Source: Temnopleurus reevesii (taxonomy: Eukaryota > Echinodermata > Echinoidea > Temnopleuroida > Temnopleuridae). From it: a DNA stretch of 15,224 nucleotides. The notes below the pieces were generated by a model that saw only the letters and a program-made list of their open reading frames with translations, did no database searches and had not been told where the DNA came from. Of the stretch, positions 1-7,088 are shown piece after piece. Position 1 is the first letter of the stretch, and each line of letters begins with the position of its first letter. The translations under genes were made by a program, and so were the position numbers. The stretch lies in assembly GCA_036244855.1 (NCBI GenBank), contig BQKZ01001383.1, forward strand, positions 46,134 through 61,357, in the 5' to 3' direction.

Positions 1-560
1 GGGGGGTAGGAATGTAGTTTTACCCAGTCTATACTGTACCATTAAAGTATGATTTTGCTAAATGGATCGATGGTGATATCCTTCAACCCTTCCTAGGAGA
101 TGACTAAAAAAATGTCCTCCGTCTAAAATTTTGCATCCGTCTGCATTTTTTTTAACGCCCCATTGACCTAAAAGTTTGCGCCCCTACTCTGACCAAGAGG
201 ACCCGGGTACCCATATCCGTCGCGTTTTGTGCATGCCTGCCCCTCCCCCCCCCCCAAAAAAAAAAGAGAGATAAAATCAGGGTGGTTTGTGATGATCTAC
301 ACTGTATTAAAAAATATTGTGACAACTTCGCATCTTTCAAATGACAAAGATCATTATAATCCTTTACCCATTGTAAGAAATCAATAATCGAAAACCTTTT
401 TTAAATTAAAGTTTTACTTTTATAAACGCCTTTTGTTGTGATCTCGATTGTCACCAATTCCACAATAATTTGAATTCACTGGTCGTTAATTGTCCCGTGG
501 CATTTTCCACATTCTAAAATCATATTTTTTATTCCTTTTTTTTTCTGTATAAACAAAGTG
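1..560. other. AT-rich stretch without a gene
   Basis: No convincing gene is visible here. A C run followed directly by an A run lies at about 246-266. Short frames in this stretch are broken and of low complexity. It is best read as intergenic or intronic sequence. Confidence 0.6.
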
Positions 561-584
561 TGTAGTTTATTTCCATAGTTTCAC

Positions 585-833
585 ATCGCGATGTATTTTT
601 CAATCCCTCACTTTTCTCTTCCCATTTTCCGAATGAACTCGTCGTGACGTCATCTTGTGGCAGCTGATCGATTCCGAAGAAGACATGTTGATTAGATGGC
701 GAAATGCTGAGAGAGGAGACACAGGGCCAAAACAACACAATATTTTCGGCAAAATTGCCCTGAAAATGCAAGAATTAAGGACTCAGCAACTTGAAAGGAC
801 AGGAACAGAATAGCAACGATACGCCATATTGGA
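585..833 (+). promoter_or_regulatory. CRE/YY1-type promoter-like cluster
   Basis: The 8-bp palindrome ATCGCGAT lies at 585-592, a perfect CRE/ATF palindrome TGACGTCA at 645-652, and GCCATATTGG, which fits the YY1 consensus GCCATNTT, at 824-833. In other animals CRE and YY1 sites are common near TATA-less transcription starts. The stretch from here to about 1080 also holds more CpG than its surroundings. These are motif matches only, with no transcript evidence, and YY1-like words also occur in transposons. Confidence 0.3.
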
Positions 834-1121
834 TTTTTAGTGGAAGTAGATGAAACAAACAGCGTGAAAGTGGAAAACAAGGTAACATTTGCTGGCAACG
901 TGCTCGAGAAATCGTACGGAATTCGTCGCTGGGGAATGCAAGCAACACACGCCGAAGTCCATTGTTCGAAGTGCAAACCAGTCTGTATTTCGCGGGTTCA
1001 TAGAAACGGAATTACTAATGCTCGTGTGTCGTCAAACAGGGCGATGTTTTCAGGATTAAACTGTCGTAAATTCACCACCATATGCAAGGTAATTAACTCT
1101 GAAAATTCCATGTATTTTTAA
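795..1121 (+). CDS. Unrecognised open stretch, possible first exon
   Basis: The frame is open from just after a TGA at 792-794 to a TAA at 1119-1121. The first in-frame ATG is at 936. The translated part has mixed composition with several Cys, Arg and His (for example VHCSKCKPVC) and more CpG than the neighbouring DNA, unlike the AT-driven frames elsewhere. A donor-like AAG/GTAATT lies at 1085-1093. CRE and YY1-like sites lie upstream, so a 5' exon spliced at about 1087 is conceivable. I recognise no domain. A chance frame is at least as likely. Confidence 0.15.
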   Translation, partial: KDRNRIATIRHIGFLVEVDETNSVKVENKVTFAGNVLEKSYGIRRWGMQATHAEVHCSKCKPVCISRVHRNGITNARVSSNRAMFSGLNCRKFTTICKVINSENSMYF

Positions 1122-1391
1122 AACCCTCGGCCATCATAGCTAATGTTCATGTCAACCCTGCCATCAAAAAAATATTTGGCCAAAGAATGTGCCTGGCCTG
1201 TGTGAATATGAAATCCCATTCATTCAAAAACACACAGAAAATCACATGAGAAGGCTAAGCGCTAGTGCAGTTTCTACATCTACCGACAACGTTAGTCACA
1301 ACTTGTGGTTTAATACACTGTTTATTTGGTTTATTTGTAAGTATGAGAAATTTTGGCTCGTCTTTTGCGCTGTTCTGTGTTCGATTCACAC

Positions 1392-1465
1392 ATCGCGATT
1401 TCGTAAACATTAATGTCGTCACGACGTCAGCTATATAAAACTAAAAGCAAATTTGCTTCCATTCG
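1392..1465 (+). promoter_or_regulatory. CRE + TATA + initiator-like core promoter
   Basis: The palindrome ATCGCGAT (1392-1399) is followed by GTCGTCACGACGTCAG (1415-1430, containing the CRE core GACGTCA), TATATAAAA (1432-1440) and an initiator-like TCCATTC with its A at about 1461. The TATA-to-initiator spacing of about 29 bp is the normal one for RNA polymerase II. A transcript from here would run into the foldback complex beginning at about 1448, so the promoter may serve or belong to that repeat. It could also be chance in AT-rich DNA. Confidence 0.3.
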
Positions 1466-2118
1466 CTGAAAACGGGTCTTGCAACACTGATCTGGATGCT
1501 TCCAATTTTTTGAAAATAAATTATCAAAAATTGTAATTTAACAGTAATACCTTTACCATTCGATTCCTTGATATTTTGACGTCCAAATTACTGTCAATCT
1601 TGCATCTCTGATGGAAGCGATTCTGTGCAAACCGAAGTCCACGAATTGATATTATGATGGGGTCACATTAATTTGTATAGTTGTTCTAGAGCATTTTTTT
1701 TATCTTGGTACCGGTAGGCAAAATATCTCTTCAAATGCAAAATTATTTTCAAAAATCTTGGCACGAAATAAAACTAGATATTTCAGGCTTCAAATATTTC
1801 TAAAAATAAAATTAATTCGCGAAAGAATCAAGGAGATTTTAACGATATCAAAATTTGATTGATGAAACAATCGCATCGCTCCACGCTAGAAAATGGCGAA
1901 AGTTGTCAACAAGTTGTCATATTAATTTGTAGACCCCGTTTTGCACAAGATTTACTGTAAAATTGTTTCCATCTAAGATGCAAAATTTACAGTAGTTTGA
2001 CCACAAAATATCAAGGAATCGAATGGTATACAAATTTGATGATTTCTGTTCGAAAATTGGAAGGATTCAGATCAGTGTCGCAAGACCAGTGTTTTTCTGC
2101 AAATGCAAGCAAATCTGC
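1448..2118. repeat. Foldback-type element with long inverted arms (A-B-A')
   Basis: The left arm at 1448-1655 is an imperfect reverse complement of 1912-2118, at roughly three quarters identity by eye. Shared landmarks include CATTCGATTCCTTGATATTT on the left (1558-1577) and its complement near 2008-2025, and the words GTCTTGC and CACTGATCTG against their complements near 2060-2092. The arms enclose segment B of about 250 bp. This is the shape of a MITE or foldback transposon derivative. No transposase frame is present. RNA read through it could fold into a long imperfect hairpin. Confidence 0.75.
1655..1902 (+). repeat. Inverted-repeat segment B (forward copy)
   Basis: This segment forms the loop of the A-B-A' foldback and is also an imperfect reverse complement of 2467-2710. 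Shared landmarks are GGGGTCACATTAATTTGTAT at the left end, ATATCTCTT, GGCTTCAAATATT, CGAAAGAATCA, AAATTTGATTGA and AAAATGGCG at the right end. B therefore exists as a separate repeat family with at least two copies here in opposite orientation. Confidence 0.75.
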
Positions 2119-2466
2119 CGAACTTTTGGCAATATTTTTTCATTGTGTTTGGTCCTTTTGCTAAGAAAATTTCCAGTTTAGGCAAATAAACAACCCTCGT
2201 CACGATGGTGATGTCAGATTTGTAATAATTCATCGATTCTGTAGAAATGCATATGATGTACACATTAATATGATGGACGAATTAATGTGACAGCACCATA
2301 CACAGTTTGTTGACAATATGTGCCTTCATGGTTGTTCATATCCAATAGCAACATCCAGGTAAAAAAGCTAGTATGGAAGTTATCTTGTGCAGTGTAAGCA
2401 ATGTGCGTGTACTTCATATACTATAGGCCTACCCCCTTTTTTGAACAACCGTTATTAAGGCATGCA
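2119..2466. other. Spacer between inverted repeats, no gene
   Basis: No coding signal is visible. The stretch contains the terminus-like fragment of the B family near 2278-2298 and the word CTATAGGCCTA at about 2422-2432, a type common in echinoderm DNA. Otherwise it is unexplained AT-rich sequence. Confidence 0.5.
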
Positions 2467-2710
2467 TCGCCATTTTCCTCTGTTCACCGTAGCGATCTTT
2501 CGGTCAATCAAATTTTTATATCGCAAAATGTCTGTGATTCTTTCGTGATTTGATTGCTCTTTGAAGAATATTTGAAGCCCACACTATCTATTTTTATTTC
2601 ATGCCAAAATGATAGCAAATAATTCTATATTTCAAGAGATATATTGTGTTAAATATTATGATCTAGAAATGATCTATAAAAACTATGCAAATTATTGTGA
2701 CCACATCATA
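2467..2710 (-). repeat. Inverted-repeat segment B' (reverse copy)
   Basis: The segment starts with CGCCATTTTCC and ends with TTATTGTGACCACATCATA. It matches segment B at 1655-1902 in reverse complement along nearly its whole length, with many substitutions and small indels. It lacks an adjacent A arm on the expected side, so it is either a truncated second copy of the composite or a solo B element. A short word similar to its terminus (GAATTAATGTGACAGCACCAT) occurs at about 2278-2298. Confidence 0.7.
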
Positions 2711-2797
2711 CACTGTAAACCAGCCCATTTTGATTGACAGGTAACATGCACATACATGTATGCACTTCTGTAGTTCATCATAGCTGGCCTACATGAT

Positions 2798-3110
2798 CAG
2801 TTTTCCTTACATTTTAGAATACTTTAGAAAACAAAAAGACAGGAAATTAAAGTTGTAGAAATACAAAAATATTCGTATGAATGCAACAAATGATGAAAGT
2901 TTTAGAAATCTTTCCTCATTTCTACATATTTTTTTTAATGAACAGTGAATGAACTGATCATCAGTTTTGCTTATGACACTTGGAATACTTTGGGAAACAA
3001 AAAACAACAGAAAATAGAAGTTACACAAGTGCAAGAATATATTTATGAATTAAACAAATACTGTGTACATGTAAATGATGAAAATATGTAAAATATAAAT
3101 TTCCATTTCT
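2798..3110. repeat. Diverged tandem duplication, period about 166 bp
   Basis: GATCAGTTTTCCTTA followed by GAATACTTTAG (2817) recurs as GATCATCAGTTTTGCTTA followed by GAATACTTTGG (2983). The downstream blocks align: AAACAAAAA, then ACAGGAAAT against ACAGAAAAT, then GAAATACAAAAATATTCGTATGAAT against a variant in the second copy, ending at the shared TTTC(C)ATTTCT. Two units are visible, heavily diverged. The period is close to that of the satellite at 13195-14785, but the sequences do not clearly match. Confidence 0.6.
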
Positions 3111-3364
3111 GCAAAATTTTCATCAACGGCCCATTGTGAAATCGTGGTCATGTTGTGCAGCAGGTGGCTTAATGGGTCGTGCGACAGCTGTTTGCTTTCG
3201 GCAAAGACACCTATTGAAATCAGGTGCTTTTTGAGTGTATAGGAATGGAGCACTCTATTGTCAGCGTTATGAATAGAAGTATTTTGGCTCCGTCCTGACC
3301 CACCAAAGCTAAACACTGTTGTGTGTTTGTGAATGGAAGAGGGGTTTGCAGCGTGGTTTGGCAT
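3050..3364 (-). CDS. Unrecognised 104-codon frame, doubtful
   Basis: The frame starts with ATG at 3364, with an in-frame TGA two codons upstream, and runs 104 codons. The first 80 or so residues have a balanced, protein-like composition (for example FGGSGRSQNTSIHNADNRV and HDPLSHLLHNMTT). The last 20 are hydrophobic and come from AT-rich repeat DNA overlapping the 2798-3110 duplication. I recognise no family. It could be a decayed coding fragment or an accident. No splice or promoter evidence supports it. Confidence 0.15.
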   Translation of the reverse strand: MPNHAANPSSIHKHTTVFSFGGSGRSQNTSIHNADNRVLHSYTLKKHLISIGVFAESKQLSHDPLSHLLHNMTTISQWAVDENFAEMEIYILHIFIIYMYTVFV

Positions 3365-3876
3365 TATTCAAAACGGATGGCTTATTTTCGGTCTAATTGG
3401 GCATCCCATGTGGTTTTATTTCATCTTTCAGACCACGAATTCAACAGGTTTTGGTAGTATGGTGTTCCTGGTAATGGACCAAGACAGATTATTTTTCAAT
3501 TATTTAAAATGAGAATTACACCACAATATCATTGCAACATAAGTCACAGCGTTGCATTAGCTATAATTTTAGCATTGTTAAATATTCATCGAAATTTGAA
3601 TTTTGTTATACTTGGAGAAAAAAAAATCATAAAATGGTAGAAGTAGCTGACTGGCAGAACTGTGAAGGATATTGCTTTGTCATCAATTAAAATAATACAT
3701 GTAGCTGATGTCTCTGAGTTTTGATCCTTTCCCCTATGGCATGTTTGGTATTGCATCAGACAACTTCCAAATCAGATATTTTTCGGTATAAATGGTTATT
3801 TGACACAAATGACCTGGGTTGTAGGGAAAATGAATGTGTACATACATGTAGACCTACATGTACATGTACATGAAGT
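3365..3876. other. No gene seen; ACATGTA-rich at the right end
   Basis: AT-rich sequence with stops in all frames. The right end (3838-3872) is a run of TACATGTA-type words, alternating pyrimidine and purine and locally self-complementary. Nothing else is supported. Confidence 0.5.
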
Positions 3877-4081
3877 TACTATAAAAGCAAATATTTTAGC
3901 GTACGCATGAATTTTAGCAAACTCACTGAATTTCAGACATCCTTATGTCAGCAGGTTATTATTTTCACATATATTTTGAAAAATCATTGTGCACATATCT
4001 ATTGAATCTTAGTGATAAAAAATTAAGTGAATTCATGGTTGCGAAATAAGCAAAAATAAACCCCAGTCGAAATTTTAGCTT
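3877..4081 (+). repeat. Dispersed repeat family R, copy 1
   Basis: Starts TACTATAAAAG and contains AGCAGGTTATTATTTT and TTCATGGTTGCGAAAT, ending near CGAAATTTTAG. These landmarks occur in the same order and spacing at 5692-5882 and 7387-7580. It is the most diverged of the three copies. The composition (GCGAAA/TTTTAGC words with a TACTGTAAA-like start) resembles short non-autonomous elements common in marine invertebrates, from memory. No coding capacity. Confidence 0.6.
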
Positions 4082-4306
4082 AGAAATAAATAAGGTCTGC
4101 AATATGACTTGATGGGAAGTACATACAGTGAGCTAGTGTGTAGACCATCGTTGGTGTAGACCTCCAGGAAATCTGATAAAAAGAACAACAAATGCACCTC
4201 TGGAGAGTTCATTGGAAGTGAAACAACGCCAGTCTCCTATTCCTCGAAAAACACCAGCAGGTCCTCTCCTTTGTTTGCAGGGATGGAGGGGGGTTGGTGA
4301 GTGGTT

Positions 4307-4329
4307 TGACCTCGATTGACCTTTGACCC
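4307..4329 (-). promoter_or_regulatory. Nuclear-receptor-like half-site trio (DR4 + DR1)
   Basis: On the plus strand TGACCT (4307-4312), TGACCT (4317-4322) and TGACCC (4324-4329) lie in one orientation. The complement reads GGGTCA A AGGTCA, a full DR1 of the HNF4/RXR/COUP-TF type, followed after 4 bp by another AGGTCA, giving a DR4. It sits just left of the minisatellite. The match is exact to the general half-site consensus, but binding and function are inference. Confidence 0.35.
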
Positions 4330-4406
4330 TTGGAGGTGCCCTGACTGCTGCTGTGAATAGGGGTGCAAGGTTGACAGACAATGGGGTGCGTGTGCTGGTA
4401 TCGTCG

Positions 4407-5135
4407 CCTGGCATGCCTTCACATGGGTTTGTAAACACTGGGGCCTCCGTGTGTGTCCCTGGTGTGACCCAGACGGGGTTATGGATGGCGTTATGGATGG
4501 CGTTGTGGCCTGTAGGGTGCTTTAGTACATGTAATTGTGTTCCCCCCTCCCCTGTATGCCTTCACATGGGTTTGTAAACACTTGGAGCCTCTGTGTATGT
4601 GTGCCCCTCCGTGTCCGTATGTTGTGTCTAGTGTGACCCAGACGGGTTACGGATGGCGTCATGGCCTGTAGGGGGCTTTAGGAATTGTGATTTCACTCCC
4701 CCCCTCCCTGGCACGCCTTCACATGGGTTTGTAAACACTTGGGCTTCTGTGTGTGTGCCCCTCCGTGTCCGTATGTAGTGTCTGGTGTCACCCAGACAGG
4801 GTTATGGATGGTGTCGTGGCCTGTGGGGTGCTTTAGGAATTGTGTTTTCCCTCCTCCCTCCGTGGCATGCCTTCACATGGGTTTGTAAACACTGGATCCT
4901 CTGTGTGTGCCCCTCAATGTCTGCATGTAGTGTCTGGTGTGACCCAGGCAGGGTTATGGATGGCGTCGTGGCCTGTGGGGTGCTTTTGGATATGTTTTTT
5001 CCCTTCCCCCTCCCTGGCATGCTTTCACATGGGTTTGTAAACACTGGAGCCTCTGTGTGTGCCCCTACTTGTCTACATGTAGTGTCTAGGTTTACTCACA
5101 GCGTTGTGGGCTGTAGGGTGCGTATGGAATTGTGG
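4407..5135. repeat. GT-rich minisatellite, five units of about 150 bp
   Basis: CTTCACATGGGTTTGTAAAC recurs at 4417, 4560, 4717, 4871 and (one change) 5023, giving periods of 143, 157, 154 and 152 bp. Each unit continues with CTCTGTGTGTGCCCCT, a TGTCTGGTGTGACCCAG block, GGTTATGGATGGCGTCGTGG, CCTGTGGGGTGCTTT and a pyrimidine-rich CCTCCCTGGCATGCC. Unit 1 holds an extra tandem copy of GTTATGGATGGC (4478-4489 and 4490-4501) and lacks the middle GTCCGTATG block. Unit 5 is shortened in its GACCCAG/TATGGATGG part. Frames crossing the array are not preserved because unit lengths vary, so no protein is called. Confidence 0.9.
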
Positions 5136-5396
5136 CCGGGTCGTCAATTTTTCATATGCCAAAAATACTATATTTCTACTGTATGTACATTGTAGATTTT
5201 TATCCCTGATATACATGTAGGCCTTGATATATTCATGTTCTGCTAGTAGGCAAGGTGATTGCCATATCTAGCAATGGGTGCAGCTTGGAGGAGAGTCAGG
5301 GGAAGAGGAAGTGTCGGGTTCCAACCTTTCCAAGGAAACGCAGCAAAATACGAGCTGCCAGTATTTGCAAGAGGTCATCTAGCATGTACACTGGCG

Positions 5397-5617
5397 GCCT
5401 GCGTGTAGTCTGCTAGAACAGACCCTTGAAGTTGGGTTTCGTTGTGCGCCTACACAGAGAGTGATACAGGGTATGGTATCTCTCATTGGGTGTCTGAGGA
5501 TAGAACAATGCTGTATGTGAGTGATGTACATGTAGTCACACAATGCAGACTCATCATGCTCTACACATGCACACACCGAAAGTCTAGGGTTTGTGCTTTC
5601 AAACTAGCCTGCGTGTA
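5397..5617. mobile_element. 199-bp segment between 11-bp direct repeats, possible insertion
   Basis: GCCTGCGTGTA occurs at 5397-5407 and 5607-5617. The 199 bp between them are absent from the otherwise matching module copy at 7089-7580, where a single GCCTGCATGTA is found. This is what an inserted short element with an 11-bp target-site duplication would look like. The segment begins with a small hairpin (GTCTG, loop CTAGAA, CAGAC). I see no terminal inverted repeats, A-rich tail or clear Pol III boxes. Loss from the other copy by recombination between the 11-mers is an alternative. Confidence 0.4.
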
Positions 5618-5691
5618 CAAAACATGTACGTGTAGATGCTCAAATCAAAACCCTGTGTTTGTTATTCAGGATATTTATAAGCAAAACATTC

Positions 5692-5882
5692 TACTGTAAA
5701 ACAATGTTTCGGCGTACATACATGTACATGCATTTGAGCAAATTCTCTAAATTTCAACACTTTTGTATTTAAGCAGGTTATTATTTTTACCATTTGAAAG
5801 AGCATTATATACACAAGGGTATGGACATTATAATGAGCAAAAATTTTATCAAATTCATGGTTGCAAGTCCAGTGAAAATTTT
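5692..5882 (+). repeat. Dispersed repeat family R, copy 2
   Basis: Starts TACTGTAAAACAATG and contains AGCAGGTTATTATTTTTACC, TATGGACATTATAATGAGC and TTCATGGTTGCAAG, ending in GAAAATTTT at the N. It is nearly identical to the copy at 7387-7580 and more distantly related to 3877-4081. It forms the right third of module M, copy 1. Confidence 0.7.
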
Positions 5883-5883
5883 N
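5883..5883. other. Undetermined base marking an assembly join
   Basis: A single N separates the broken end of module M from a minisatellite-like fragment. A second N in this window (10388) marks a clear contig join, so this one is probably the same kind of mark and the distance across it should not be trusted. Confidence 0.7.
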
Positions 5884-5912
5884 GTGGCCTGTGGGATGCT
5901 TCTGGAATTATA
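5884..5912 (+). repeat. Minisatellite-like fragment after the N
   Basis: GTGGCCTGTGGGATGCTTCT and the following GGAATTATA resemble GTGGCCTGTGGGGTGCTTTA and GGAATTGTG of the 4407-5135 units, for example at 4816-4845. Only about 29 bp match before the similarity ends. It suggests that further minisatellite sequence was lost or collapsed at the join. Confidence 0.5.
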
Positions 5913-6261
5913 TTTACCAGAAGCTTTGAAGCGAAGTGAAGGGCAAGGTCTGACAATTATCGTGAATCTCTCCATTTTCATTTTCTGTACACATGCTATT
6001 CCACGAAAATGCAAGTTTAGTATGCTATCTTCTGGACAACCACTCATTGAAATTCAATACAGAATCTGTTATGTGTTGAATATCAATGAAAAGTTCTTAA
6101 GAAATTGGTGTAACACCAATTGTAACACTAATAATATGACACTTTCTAGGAATTACCCACTTGTAGGCCTACATGTACATACATGTACAGTACATATTGT
6201 GCATTTCATACTATGAATTATTATTTTTGGCTACGCTGAATTAGAACATCCATCACATTTC
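5913..6261. other. No gene seen; TACATGTA cluster
   Basis: No supported coding region. A self-complementary block GTAGGCCTACATGTACATAC with more ACATGTAC follows at about 6164-6190. The 140-codon plus-strand frame at 5794-6216 passes through the N and through repeat R, so it is not called. Confidence 0.5.
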
Positions 6262-6782
6262 TTTTAAAGCCCAAGTACAGTTTTGGTAAAAGCGAATATT
6301 TTTATTGCCAAATTTTGTCTTCAAATCTATATAAAATGAAACATGATATCATGAACATGCTGTACAAAAGATTGTGCGAAAAATGAACAAGTTTGGAAAA
6401 GTTATAACCTAAAATGTGCAAAATCTTTCAGCGTCGTGTCACCCGACGCTAATTCAATATTTTCTTTCTTGATAAAGGACAACTTTTCATGCACAGAATT
6501 GGATGAAAATTATAGAATTTATTCTTTGTGTATTCTTTTTATCATGCTTTAATCAAATCTTGGAAATAACTTTGTATAGGCCCGATAAGAAGCAAAATAT
6601 TGTTATAACCAAGAGAGGGCGCTAAATACGATTTAACGGTCAAATTCAAATTTTCAAAAGAACTAGCTCGTAGAAAAATATGCTATGGTCTTAAAATGTG
6701 TATACAAAATTACATGTCATGGTAAATATCCCAAAAATTCACATTTCTTAATCTTTACCAAAACTATACTTGGGCTTTAAAA
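6262..6782. mobile_element. MITE-like element with 30-bp TIRs and TTAA ends
   Basis: The sequence at 6261-6290 (starting CTTTTAAAGCCCAAGTACAG) and the reverse complement of 6754-6783 match in 29 of 30 positions. TTAA is present at 6264-6267 and 6777-6780. If those TTAAs are the target duplication, the element proper begins AGCCCAAGTA and is about 509 bp long, as for piggyBac-type non-autonomous elements. TTAA may instead be part of the repeat itself, since it is palindromic. The interior is AT-rich, non-coding, and contains a GC-rich hairpin at 6430-6450 and AGAGGGCGC at 6613-6621. Confidence 0.8.
6430..6450. other. Small GC-rich hairpin inside the MITE
   Basis: AGCGTCG, loop TGTCACC, CGACGCT: perfect 7-bp arms with three CpGs inside a strongly AT-rich element. 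It lies about a third of the way into the element. Its role is unknown. Confidence 0.6.
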
Positions 6783-6783
6783 G

Positions 6784-7088
6784 ATGTTTTTTTTTTGTGT
6801 ACAATTGAGGGAAAAAATCAATTGCTCTTTTAATAAAAGATCTTAAAAGTGAGACTATACAGTGTAAGTCTAATCTTTTTGATAGAAATCAGAAACGATA
6901 CCAGAAAACAATACACATTAAGTACATGCATTGAAAACACCCAACAGAAGCAGTCATTTTACGGATTATCAGTCTACAATGCAAATGGGAAAACAGAGTC
7001 TCTCTATCCTACATACAGTTACATGTAGATAATTTCACTTATTTTTTGTCACACTCTAAATATATTTTATTTACATGTAGTTGCCTAT
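6784..7088. other. No gene seen
   Basis: AT-rich sequence with a T run at about 6786-6796 and scattered ACATGTA words. Nothing coding or clearly repeated is visible. Confidence 0.5.

Larger units (their letters stand above)
5189..5882 (+). repeat. Module M, copy 1 (diverged long direct repeat)
   Basis: From ATTGTAGATTTTTATCCC onward this copy matches 7089-7580, with long near-identical blocks such as 5249-5390 against 7140-7280 and 5692-5882 against 7387-7580. Differences are scattered substitutions, small indels and the 199-bp extra segment at 5408-5606. The match runs right up to the N at 5883, so the true end of this copy is unknown. The right third is family R, copy 2. Confidence 0.85.

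Noticed and set aside
1320..1400. tRNA-like T arm (CTGTG TTCGATT CACAC) resembling a Pol III B box
   Set aside because: No matching A box, anticodon arm or acceptor stem could be placed at the right distance upstream.
4133..5195. Overlapping frames on both strands across the minisatellite
   Set aside because: GT/CA-rich repeats with few stops produce long frames on both strands. Units vary in length, so no frame is kept through the array.
5794..6216. 140-codon plus-strand frame, the longest in the window
   Set aside because: It crosses the N at 5883, repeat R and a minisatellite fragment, so it joins unrelated sequence.
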